From JBELHR01 sp042091275 (GTDB lineage: Bacteria > Bacteroidota > Bacteroidia > Flavobacteriales > Flavobacteriaceae), in contig JBELHR010000001.1 in NCBI GenBank assembly GCA_042091275.1, positions 62,001 to 126,000 of the forward strand: 64,000 nt of DNA, given 5' to 3'. Made by a program: the position numbers and the translations under genes. The notes below the pieces were generated by a model. The model was given only the letters and a program-made list of their open reading frames with translations. It was not told the DNA's origin and ran no database searches. Below, piece by piece: positions 52,728-60,408 of the stretch. Position 1 is the first letter of the stretch. Every line of letters begins with the position of its first letter.

Positions 52728-55316
52728 ATGGCTCAAGTTTCAAAAATAAACCGCTTCAACGAGGCAGTTCTCTCTAAGTTTAAAATTTACAACAGTATTT
52801 TCACGGCATTGCCCTATGAGCAATCCACTCAAACCGGGATGTATTTACCGCTATTTCACCGTTTGTGCGAGGAGAGTTATAAAGAGGGTTTGAGCCCAGA
52901 TGAAATTGTAAACAAATTCTTTAAACAATATTTTCAGGCGTTTAAAGAAGAGGAACAAATAGATATCCTTTTCCAATTTATTCAATACATCGAGAGGCAA
53001 GTTGTTCTTTTTGATGCTATAGAAGATGCGGCCTTTCCCGTGGTCAACAATATGGAAGGAGTTGGAACTATGAGAGGTATTGAGGAGTTGGCCAGCTCTT
53101 CAGGTAAGAAAAGAGCCCTTAAAAAGTATATCAATGACTTTTCTATTAGATTAGTTTTGACTGCTCACCCCACGCAATTCTATCCTGGAACTGTTCTTGG
53201 GATAATAACACAACTTTCTGAAGCTGTAGAAAATGATGATGTCAAAAGCATAGAATCCTTGCTTGCTCAACTGGGAAAAACTCCTTTTTTTAACCAAAAG
53301 AAGCCAACCCCATATGACGAGGCAAAATCCCTTATTTGGTATTTAGAAAATATCTTTTTCTATGCTATAGGAGATATTGTGAACTATGCTCAAGAATCTA
53401 TCTTAGGAGCAGAACCCCTATCCAAACAACTCATAAGTTTAGGGTTTTGGCCTGGAGGAGATCGAGATGGTAATCCCTTCGTAAACGAGGGCACTACCCT
53501 AAAAGTTGCAACAAGACTGAGGCTTACCCTTTTGAAGAACTATTATCGCGAAGTAAAAGCCCTGAGGAGAAAATTGACCTTTAAAGGAGTTTATGAAAAA
53601 GTCCTAGAATTGGAAAATAAACTCTGGAACGGAGCGACCTCCAGAAAAGGAACGGTTTATATTGAATTACAAGAATTAAAAGATTCCCTAGACGAAATTA
53701 AAGAACTTCTCAAAAGAGATCACAATAGTCTGTACTTGAACGAAGTGGATAGCTTTATTAATAAAGTAGAAATATTCGGAATGCATTTTGCAACCCTGGA
53801 TATTCGTCAGGATAGTCGTGTGCATCACAAAGTATTTAGTCAAATCGTGGAAGATCTTCAAGGAAGTGGAGACCTTACTTTTCCAAAAGAATACGACTCT
53901 TGGTCCCCGGAAGAGCAATGCGAATTTTTAGCAAGCGTTAAGGGAAATGTGGACTTATCCACCTTCTCTGACGAAATGGTTCTAAAGACCTTAGGGTCTA
54001 TAAAAGCATTACAAGAAATTCAAGCATCTAATGGAGAACTTGGAGCAAACCGCTATATTATTTCCAACAATCAGACGGCACTCAATATGATGCAAACCTT
54101 TGCCATGTTGAACCTGTCCGGATTCCAAGGGGATTTACCGGTTGATATTATTCCTTTATTTGAGACCATAGACGATTTGATAGCGGCAAAATCCGTAATG
54201 AGAACTCTGTACAGCAATCCTAGTTATCGAAAGCACCTAAACCAAAGAAAGAATATTCAAACGATTATGTTAGGCTATTCTGACGGAACCAAAGATGGAG
54301 GCTATTTGATGGCTAACTGGTCTATTTTCAAAGCCAAGGAGGCGCTTTCTGATATTTCGAGAGAATACGGAATTCAAGTTCTGTTTTTTGATGGAAGAGG
54401 TGGACCACCAGCTCGAGGTGGAGGAAAAACAAATCAATTTTATTCCTCACTTGGAAGTTCTATAGAAAACAAACAGGTTCAATTAACCATTCAAGGACAA
54501 ACCATTAGTTCTTCTTTTGGGACTAAAGATTCTGCCAGATTTAATATGGAACAACTATTGAGTTCTGGCCTATCCAATCAAATCTTCAATGAAGATCGCG
54601 TGGAGTTTAACAAAGAAGAGCGCGTAATTTTAGAAGACTTGGCTCAGATTAGTTATCGCAAATACGAAGCGTTTAAGCAACATGAGAAATTCCTTCCTTA
54701 TTTGGAGCGGATTAGCACCTTGCGATATTATGGAATGGCCAATATAGGATCTAGACCTTCTAAGCGATCTTCGAGCAAAAGTTTAAATTTTGACGATTTA
54801 AGAGCCATCCCTTTTGTTGGATCTTGGTCTCAATTAAAGCAAAATGTCCCAGGATATTTTGGATTGGGAACTGCCCTTGAGACCTACGAAAAACAAGGAA
54901 AGCTAGCAGAAGTTAAGGCTTTATATCGCAGCTCTAAATTCTTTAAAACCTTGATGGAAAATTCTATGATGTCTCTGACAAAATCCTTTTTTGAATTGAC
55001 ACAGTACATGGAAAAAGACCCAGAATTTGGTGAGTTTTGGAAAATAATTCACAATGAGTTTTTAAAGTCCAAGCGACTTCTTCTCGAAATTTCAGGTCAC
55101 GAGGAGCTGATGCAAAATATGCCAGAAGGAAAGGCTTCGATCAAAGTTAGAGAATCAGTTGTGCTGCCCTTACTCACTATCCAACAGTTTGCTTTGAAGA
55201 AAATTCAAGACATAGAAAATAACGCAGAATCCGATGCCTCTTTAAAAGAGATTTACGAGAAATTAGTGACCCGATCTTTGTTTGGAAATATTAACGCCAG
55301 CAGAAACTCGGCTTAA
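52728..55316 (+). CDS. ppc: Phosphoenolpyruvate carboxylase
   Basis: Adds bicarbonate to PEP to give oxaloacetate, an anaplerotic step. The 862 residues contain TAHPTQ, GGDRDGNPFV, the active-site loop RGGPPARGGG, FGTKDSARFN and FVGSWSQLKQNVPGYFG. The frame begins at TTG 52710, but ATG 52728 is at the usual position and the TTG is part of a TAGATTTG -7 box (52705-52712). The protein ends RNSA instead of the RNTG I recall for the characterised enzymes. A TTGGG/CCCAA inverted repeat lies at 52710-52724. Confidence 0.92.
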   Translation: MAQVSKINRFNEAVLSKFKIYNSIFTALPYEQSTQTGMYLPLFHRLCEESYKEGLSPDEIVNKFFKQYFQAFKEEEQIDILFQFIQYIERQVVLFDAIEDAAFPVVNNMEGVGTMRGIEELASSSGKKRALKKYINDFSIRLVLTAHPTQFYPGTVLGIITQLSEAVENDDVKSIESLLAQLGKTPFFNQKKPTPYDEAKSLIWYLENIFFYAIGDIVNYAQESILGAEPLSKQLISLGFWPGGDRDGNPFVNEGTTLKVATRLRLTLLKNYYREVKALRRKLTFKGVYEKVLELENKLWNGATSRKGTVYIELQELKDSLDEIKELLKRDHNSLYLNEVDSFINKVEIFGMHFATLDIRQDSRVHHKVFSQIVEDLQGSGDLTFPKEYDSWSPEEQCEFLASVKGNVDLSTFSDEMVLKTLGSIKALQEIQASNGELGANRYIISNNQTALNMMQTFAMLNLSGFQGDLPVDIIPLFETIDDLIAAKSVMRTLYSNPSYRKHLNQRKNIQTIMLGYSDGTKDGGYLMANWSIFKAKEALSDISREYGIQVLFFDGRGGPPARGGGKTNQFYSSLGSSIENKQVQLTIQGQTISSSFGTKDSARFNMEQLLSSGLSNQIFNEDRVEFNKEERVILEDLAQISYRKYEAFKQHEKFLPYLERISTLRYYGMANIGSRPSKRSSSKSLNFDDLRAIPFVGSWSQLKQNVPGYFGLGTALETYEKQGKLAEVKALYRSSKFFKTLMENSMMSLTKSFFELTQYMEKDPEFGEFWKIIHNEFLKSKRLLLEISGHEELMQNMPEGKASIKVRESVVLPLLTIQQFALKKIQDIENNAESDASLKEIYEKLVTRSLFGNINASRNSA

Positions 55317-55360
55317 AACACATAACAAATAGTTATTTCGAGCGTTTTTTATGTAAAAAG

Positions 55361-56818
55361 ATGCTCTCTCGTGTTCTAAGTACTACCTCCTCCGGATTGA
55401 CGGCAAGTCTATTAACCATAGAAGTGGATGTGCGAATAGGCTTGGGATTTAATCTAATTGGACTCGCGGATCGAACCTTGAGAGAGAGTACTTTTCGCAT
55501 TCAATCTGCTATATTCAATTCCGGTATGAAAATACCGGGTAGAAAAATCACGATTAACCTATCCCCTGCAAACCTTCCAAAAAAAGGATCGCAAATAGAT
55601 TTGGCGATTAGCCTAGGGATTTTATCTGCCCACGGACAAATAAATATAGCGAGTGTAAAGGATTATTTAGTTTTAGGAGAGCTCTCCTTGGACGGAGAGA
55701 TAAAACCTGTTAAGGGCATATTATCTGCGGCCCTCCTCTGTAAAAACCTAAAGCTATCTGGTCTAATTGTTCCAAAAGAAAATACGACAGAAGCCCAATG
55801 GGTTGCGGGTATAAACGTGGTTGGTGTGAAAAATCTCAAGGAATTGATTCAATTTCTTAAAAAGGGTACTTTATTAAATCAAATAGAAGCCCCTCCAGAA
55901 AATCCAGTATGGACTGAGAAAGAAAAAGGAGTTGACTTTGCCCTTCTAAACGGCTTGGAACTCGCAAAAAGAGGACTTGAGATAGCAGCTGCCGGGAGAC
56001 ATCATATTCTACTTTACGGAAAACCGGGAATTGGTAAAACTCTGCTCGCCAAGGCATATCCAAGTATATTGCCAAATCTCGAACAAGAGGAAGCTCTAGA
56101 ACTCAGACTGATTCAAAGTATCTCTCAGACATTAGAATATCGGGAAGGATTAAATCTAAGACCGCCCATGCGATCTCCTCATCACAGTATACTGGCCAGT
56201 TCTCTAATCGGTGGTGGTGTAAATCCTAGGCCTGGTGAGATTAGTTTGGCACATAAAGGGGTATTGTTCTTAGATGAATTTAATGAGTTCTCGCGAAGGA
56301 GTATTGAGTCCTTGAGACAGGCTATGGAGGATAGAGAAGTAATAATTAACAGGCTCAAGTCTAGTGAAGTATTTCCCAGTGATTTTCAGCTCTTAGCAAC
56401 AACAAACCCAATTAGTTCGGATACTATACTTAAATTCTCAACAGCTTTATCAGACCGAATTGATCTAAAAGTTCACGTTCGAAAATCCATATCGAATACA
56501 AATATGAAGGGCCGAGACGCAAACAATTCTCAGAGTATTTTAAACAGAATAAAGCGGGCGCGTTTGATTCAAAAAAGAAGGTTTTCACAAGTTCCCCTAA
56601 AATACAATGCGAATCTCAAAGGAGAGTGGGTTTTAAAGTTTTGTGTGTTATCCTCTGATCTGAAAAGTACCTTTCAAAAATTGACCCAAGAGAGAGAAAT
56701 ATCTTCAAGAGCCTATTACAATATCTTGAAGGTTGCTCGGACAATTGCAGATCTAGAAGAGAGTGAAACTATTTTGGAAGAACACCTATTCGAGGCAATT
56801 CAATATCGAGGAAAATAA
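55361..56818 (+). CDS. ComM/YifB-family Mg-chelatase-like AAA+ ATPase, shortened variant
   Basis: AAA+ protein related to ComM, a DNA helicase that helps branch migration in transformation. The N-terminal ChlI-like part (FNLIGLADRTLRES, ITINLSPANLPKKGS) and Walker A GKPGIGKT (220-227) are intact, as are RSPHHSIL and VLFLDEFNEF. After ATTNP, however, the Cys-rich insert NPCPCG...C.C of typical YifB/ComM is missing: the sequence jumps from ATTNPISSDTILKFSTALSDRIDL straight to the sensor region. Consequently the protein is about 485 instead of 505-515 residues. Confidence 0.88.
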   Translation: MLSRVLSTTSSGLTASLLTIEVDVRIGLGFNLIGLADRTLRESTFRIQSAIFNSGMKIPGRKITINLSPANLPKKGSQIDLAISLGILSAHGQINIASVKDYLVLGELSLDGEIKPVKGILSAALLCKNLKLSGLIVPKENTTEAQWVAGINVVGVKNLKELIQFLKKGTLLNQIEAPPENPVWTEKEKGVDFALLNGLELAKRGLEIAAAGRHHILLYGKPGIGKTLLAKAYPSILPNLEQEEALELRLIQSISQTLEYREGLNLRPPMRSPHHSILASSLIGGGVNPRPGEISLAHKGVLFLDEFNEFSRRSIESLRQAMEDREVIINRLKSSEVFPSDFQLLATTNPISSDTILKFSTALSDRIDLKVHVRKSISNTNMKGRDANNSQSILNRIKRARLIQKRRFSQVPLKYNANLKGEWVLKFCVLSSDLKSTFQKLTQEREISSRAYYNILKVARTIADLEESETILEEHLFEAIQYRGK

Positions 56819-56850
56819 AAAACCCGATGCAAAATCGGCATCGGGTTTTA
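56815..56850. terminator. Bidirectional terminator between comM-like gene and ahcY
   Basis: AACCCGATGC (56821-56830) pairs with GCATCGGGTT (56838-56847) around a 7-base loop, flanked by A-run and T-run. Confidence 0.92.
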
Positions 56851-56856
56851 ATCTTT

Positions 56857-58173
56857 TTAGTATCTGTAATACTCTGGTTTGAAAGGACCTTTTACGGTAA
56901 CTCCGATATATTCGGCTTGTTCCTCTGTCAACTCATCTAGTTCTACACCAATTTTAGCGAGGTGCAGTCTAGCTACCTTTTCATCTAAATGCTTAGGAAG
57001 CATATAAACCTCATTCTCATAACGATCTGCATGTTTCCAAAGCTCGATTTGAGCAAGTGTTTGATTTGTAAACGAGTTACTCATCACAAAACTAGGGTGA
57101 CCTGTTGCACAACCTAAATTAACCAATCTTCCTTCGGCTAAAACTAAGAACCTCTTACCGTCAATTGTGTATTGATCCACTTGAGGTTTGATTTCTATCT
57201 TGCTATCTCCATAATTAGCGTTTAACCAAGCCATGTCGATCTCATTATCAAAATGACCTATGTTACAAACAATAGAATTGTCTTTTAACATTTTAAAGTG
57301 GTCTGCATGAACGATATCTTTATTTCCAGTTGTTGTGATAACGATATCTGCTTCTTCAATTGCATTTTTCATCTTCTTAACCTCAAAACCTTCCATCGCT
57401 GCCTGAAGAGCACAAATTGGATCAATTTCAGTTACGATAACTCTTGCACCTGTACCTTTGAAGGAAGCTGCTGTACCTTTTCCAACATCTCCATAACCAG
57501 CAACAAGAACAACTTTTCCGGCAAGCATGGTATCTGTTGCTCTGCGAATTGCATCAACAGCACTTTCTCTACATCCGTACTTATTGTCAAATTTTGACTT
57601 GGTCACAGAGTCGTTTACATTGATAGCTGGCATTGGTAAAGTTCCTGCCTTTACTCTATCGTATAATCGATGAACTCCTGTAGTTGTCTCCTCAGAAAGT
57701 CCTTTTATTCCAGATGCTAATTCTGGGTAACGATCCAAAACCATGTTCGTCAAATCCCCTCCATCATCTAATATCATATTCAAAGGTTTGCGATCTTCAC
57801 CGAAAAACAGAGTTTGTTCGATACACCAATCAAATTCCTCCTCGTTTAGACCCTTCCAAGCGTAAACCGAAATTCCCGCATCCGCTATTGCCGCAGCTGC
57901 GTGATCTTGAGTAGAAAAAATATTACAAGAAGACCAAGTAACCTCAGCTCCTAGTTCTACCAAAGTTTCAATAAGAACTGCTGTTTGGATAGTCATATGC
58001 AAACAACCTGCGATACGCGCTCCTTTTAGGGGCTGCTCATCTTTATACTCTGATCTCAAACTCATTAGACCTGGCATCTCTGCCTCTGCCAATTCAATTT
58101 CTTTTCTCCCCCATGAGGCAAGTGAAAGATCTTTCACTTTAAATTTTGTGAATGTTGCTGCTTCTGTACTCAT
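56857..58173 (-). CDS. ahcY: Adenosylhomocysteinase
   Basis: NAD-dependent hydrolysis of S-adenosylhomocysteine to adenosine and homocysteine. Key blocks are GCLHMTIQTAVLIETLVELGAEV, SSCNIFSTQDHAAAAI, VAGYGDVGKG (NAD loop) and the C-terminal FKPEYYRY. The frame extends to 58353, but this N-terminus is not family-like and overlaps the divergent promoter, so ATG 58173 (438 residues) is used. Divergent from the phosphopantetheinyl transferase. Confidence 0.96.
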   Translation of the reverse strand: MSTEAATFTKFKVKDLSLASWGRKEIELAEAEMPGLMSLRSEYKDEQPLKGARIAGCLHMTIQTAVLIETLVELGAEVTWSSCNIFSTQDHAAAAIADAGISVYAWKGLNEEEFDWCIEQTLFFGEDRKPLNMILDDGGDLTNMVLDRYPELASGIKGLSEETTTGVHRLYDRVKAGTLPMPAINVNDSVTKSKFDNKYGCRESAVDAIRRATDTMLAGKVVLVAGYGDVGKGTAASFKGTGARVIVTEIDPICALQAAMEGFEVKKMKNAIEEADIVITTTGNKDIVHADHFKMLKDNSIVCNIGHFDNEIDMAWLNANYGDSKIEIKPQVDQYTIDGKRFLVLAEGRLVNLGCATGHPSFVMSNSFTNQTLAQIELWKHADRYENEVYMLPKHLDEKVARLHLAKIGVELDELTEEQAEYIGVTVKGPFKPEYYRY

Positions 58174-58215
58174 ATTTATTAAATTTGTTTCTACTAATCT
58201 ATTTACTAGTAGCAC

Positions 58216-58245
58216 TTGAGTTCGCAAAATTACAAAATACCTTTG
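58216..58245 (+). promoter_or_regulatory. Promoter of the phosphopantetheinyl transferase operon, near-leaderless
   Basis: TTG (58216-58218), 19-base spacer, TACCTTTG (58238-58245): an exact match to the consensus. The ATG at 58253 is only 7 bases downstream of the box, so the transcript would start at or next to the ATG. On the other strand TAATTTTG (58232-58225) may serve ahcY, with a leader of about 45 bases; a -33 partner for it is not visible. Confidence 0.6.
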
Positions 58246-58252
58246 AAATAAT

Positions 58253-58882
58253 ATGCCTTTAGTAAAAACTATAGACTTGACAAATCGAGGAAAAGTATTG
58301 CTTTGGTATATCAGCGAAAATATCGAAGAACTCAAACAGATAAAGTGCTCCACAAATAGTTTAAATCGCTTGGGACAAATGAAGAGTGAATCTCATCAAA
58401 AAGGCTTTCTAGCGGTTAGGCATCTGCTCTTTCAAGCTGGATATACAGATGAAGATCTATACTATTCTGAATTGGGAAAACCCATGTTAAAGGATGGAAG
58501 GCAAATATCGATAAGTCATTCCTACGAGTATTCCACCATTATCATTTCCGATAACATTGTCGGAATAGATATTGAAAGAAACCGAGAGAAGATTGAAAAA
58601 ATCGCCTCTCGTTTTGTTGGTAGAGAACAATTTTCAGCGAGAAACACAGTCGAAAAAATTCAATATCTCACGAGAATCTGGGCAGCAAAAGAATCGCTTT
58701 TTAAAACTCACATAGGTGGGCAAGTTCTGTTTAAAGAGCATCTTTTTATAGAAGATTTTCTTCTCTCTGACCAGTGTGCGATTGCGTATTTGGAAAAAGG
58801 AGACTTAAGGGAAAAACACGAAATAGTGTTTTTAGATTTAAGCGGTTACACCTTGGCATATTCTCAAAAAATAGAGCTATGA
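58253..58882 (+). CDS. Sfp-type 4'-phosphopantetheinyl transferase
   Basis: Transfers phosphopantetheine from CoA to a carrier-protein serine. The 209 residues contain the Mg-binding VGIDIERNR and the later RIWAAKESLFK motif, the two hallmarks of the AcpS/Sfp superfamily; length and N-terminal domain suggest the larger Sfp class. The carrier (fatty acid ACP or another) is not indicated. It overlaps the GGGP synthase gene by ATGA. Confidence 0.87.
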   Translation: MPLVKTIDLTNRGKVLLWYISENIEELKQIKCSTNSLNRLGQMKSESHQKGFLAVRHLLFQAGYTDEDLYYSELGKPMLKDGRQISISHSYEYSTIIISDNIVGIDIERNREKIEKIASRFVGREQFSARNTVEKIQYLTRIWAAKESLFKTHIGGQVLFKEHLFIEDFLLSDQCAIAYLEKGDLREKHEIVFLDLSGYTLAYSQKIEL

Positions 58883-59622
58883 ATGTATTACAGGATCTAG
58901 AAAATGCCAAATCAAATGGCAGCAAGCGCATTGCGGTTTTATTGGATCCGGACAAAACGGAAAACACTAAGGTAAAAGCGCTTTTATCTTCAATTGACCC
59001 TAGCTTTGTCCATTATATTTTTGTTGGAGGATCACAGGTTCCCAATGGCAGGACGCAAAACTTAGTTCGGCTCCTAAAACAAAACACAAGCATACCAGTA
59101 GTACTTTTTCCAGGAAACTACAATCAGATTAGTTTGGATGCAGATGCCCTGTTATACCTCAGTCTTATATCCGGTAGGAATTCCGAATTCCTTATAGAAC
59201 AGCATGTAAAGGCTGTTCCGATCATAAAAAACAGCAACTTGGAGATCATCCCCACCTCCTATCTTTTGATCGGTGGAACTTCAGACACATCCGTTTCTCA
59301 AGTTAGTCAAACCAGCCCCATGCAAATAGGAGATATAGAACTAATAGAAAACACGGTATTAGCCGGAGTATTTCAAGGGAAAAAATTGACCTATTTAGAG
59401 GCGGGCAGTGGTGCTAAAAACGCCGTCCCATTAAACATTGTTGAATCCATATCCAAAGAATTGGATCATCCGCTAATTGTCGGTGGAGGAATTCGTTCTT
59501 TTGAACAAGTATTAAACACACTCAATTCTGGCGCTGATCTCGTTGTTTTAGGTACTGTAATCGAAGACAATCCGGAATTTATTTTAAGACTAAAGAACCT
59601 ACAACATGCAGGAATTAATTGA
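58879..59622 (+). CDS. Geranylgeranylglyceryl phosphate synthase family (PcrB/GGGPS)
   Basis: TIM-barrel prenyltransferase that joins a polyprenyl diphosphate to sn-glycerol-1-phosphate, the first step of archaeal-type ether lipids. The motifs LLDPDKT (21-27), FVGGSQVPNG, LFPGNYNQIS, YLEAGSGAKNAVP and IVGGGIRSFEQ are all present in a 247-residue protein. ATG 58879 overlaps the upstream stop (ATGA); the longer frame from 58774 lies within the PPTase gene. Bacteroidota carry such enzymes of group II; what lipid they make there is not well known. Overlaps pnuC by 17 bases. Confidence 0.88.
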   Translation: MNVLQDLENAKSNGSKRIAVLLDPDKTENTKVKALLSSIDPSFVHYIFVGGSQVPNGRTQNLVRLLKQNTSIPVVLFPGNYNQISLDADALLYLSLISGRNSEFLIEQHVKAVPIIKNSNLEIIPTSYLLIGGTSDTSVSQVSQTSPMQIGDIELIENTVLAGVFQGKKLTYLEAGSGAKNAVPLNIVESISKELDHPLIVGGGIRSFEQVLNTLNSGADLVVLGTVIEDNPEFILRLKNLQHAGIN

Positions 59623-60232
59623 TTTTTTAACCAATCCATATAAGGAAGCCACTACCTTCGATATTTCCCTAGAGGTAATCGCGGCAATTTTTGGAATTAT
59701 CAGTGTCATCTTTCAAAAAAGAGCTAAAGTAGCCCTCTATCCTACCGGCATGGTCTCCACACTTATTTATATTTATATCTGTTGGAGCTTTAGCCTCTAT
59801 GGAGATTTTCTCATCAATATTTATTACAGTATCATGAGTGTTTATGGATGGATTCTTTGGACTCGTCCTCAAGATGGGGTTCAACTAGAAATCACAAGAT
59901 CCACGACTAAGGATTGGTCTATTACCTTCGGTATATTTTTGAGTACAGCACTCCTGGTTACGGCTGTCTATCTTTATTTTGATCGATTCGATCGCTTCAC
60001 AGACTATACAGACACCTTGACAACAGGAATATTCTTTGCTGCTATGTGGATGCTAGCCAATAAAAAAACAGAACACTGGATACTTTGGATTGTTGCTAAC
60101 TCCATATCCATTCCTCTTTATCTATTTAAGGGGCTGGGCTTTACAGCAATTCAGTACAGTGTATTTCTAGTACTGGCTATTCAGGGATGGTATATTTGGC
60201 AACAAAACTTAAAAAAGAAAATACAATCCTAG
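59606..60232 (+). CDS. PnuC-family vitamin transporter (nicotinamide riboside or thiamine)
   Basis: Membrane protein of 208 residues with about seven spans and a SWEET-like PnuC fold. The conserved C-terminal part is visible as EHWILWIVANSISIPLYLFKG. Family members import nicotinamide riboside (PnuC), or in thiamine-related loci thiamine (PnuT). It lies immediately upstream of a TPP riboswitch and a TonB receptor, but in the operon with PPTase and GGGPS, before the riboswitch, so its regulation is not by TPP. In the place where I recall Asp in PnuC (WxxWxxxD) this protein has Asn, which may matter for substrate. Confidence 0.82.
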   Translation: MQELIDFLTNPYKEATTFDISLEVIAAIFGIISVIFQKRAKVALYPTGMVSTLIYIYICWSFSLYGDFLINIYYSIMSVYGWILWTRPQDGVQLEITRSTTKDWSITFGIFLSTALLVTAVYLYFDRFDRFTDYTDTLTTGIFFAAMWMLANKKTEHWILWIVANSISIPLYLFKGLGFTAIQYSVFLVLAIQGWYIWQQNLKKKIQS

Positions 60233-60241
60233 AATAATTCG

Positions 60242-60249
60242 TACTTTTG
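60242..60249 (+). promoter_or_regulatory. -7 box for the TPP-riboswitch transcript
   Basis: TACTTTTG matches TAnnTTTG and would start transcription near 60256, about 10 bases before the conserved GGGGTGC of the riboswitch. No -33 TTG at the correct spacing was found. Confidence 0.5.
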
Positions 60250-60261
60250 CATTGTTCTCAA

Positions 60262-60342
60262 AAAAGGGGTGCTTGAATTTAATTTAGGCTGAGATCATAC
60301 CCGATGAACCTGGGCGGATAATGCTGCCAAGGGATAGGAAAA
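60262..60342 (+). ncRNA. TPP riboswitch (THI box)
   Basis: The conserved elements occur in order: GGGGTGC (60266-60272), GGCTGAGA around 60287-60294, ATACCC, GAACCTG, GGATAATGCTG and AGGGA ending near 60336. These are the P1/P2/P4-P5 conserved parts of the thiamine pyrophosphate aptamer. It precedes the TonB-dependent receptor gene by about 70 bases and therefore predicts that the receptor takes up thiamine or a precursor. Confidence 0.96.
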
Positions 60343-60350
60343 GTCATAAA

Positions 60351-60400
60351 CGTATACTAACAGATACGAATAATGGCCTCTTTTTATTCGTTTTATTAAT
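60351..60400 (+). terminator. Expression platform of the TPP riboswitch: competing hairpins
   Basis: A terminator-like stem pairs ACGAATAA (60366-60373) with TTATTCGT (60384-60391), followed by a U-rich stretch. An upstream stem pairs CGTAT (60351-60355) with ATACG (60364-60368); it shares ACG with the terminator stem, so both cannot form at once. This is the layout of a terminator/antiterminator switch before the ATG at 60409. The stem is only 8 bp and AT-rich, so it may be weak. Confidence 0.6.
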
Positions 60401-60408
60401 TTATTTTA

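Noticed and set aside
57000..58353. Extended N-terminus of ahcY from 58353
   Set aside because: The extra 60 residues overlap the divergent gene and promoter, and the family begins near ATG 58173.
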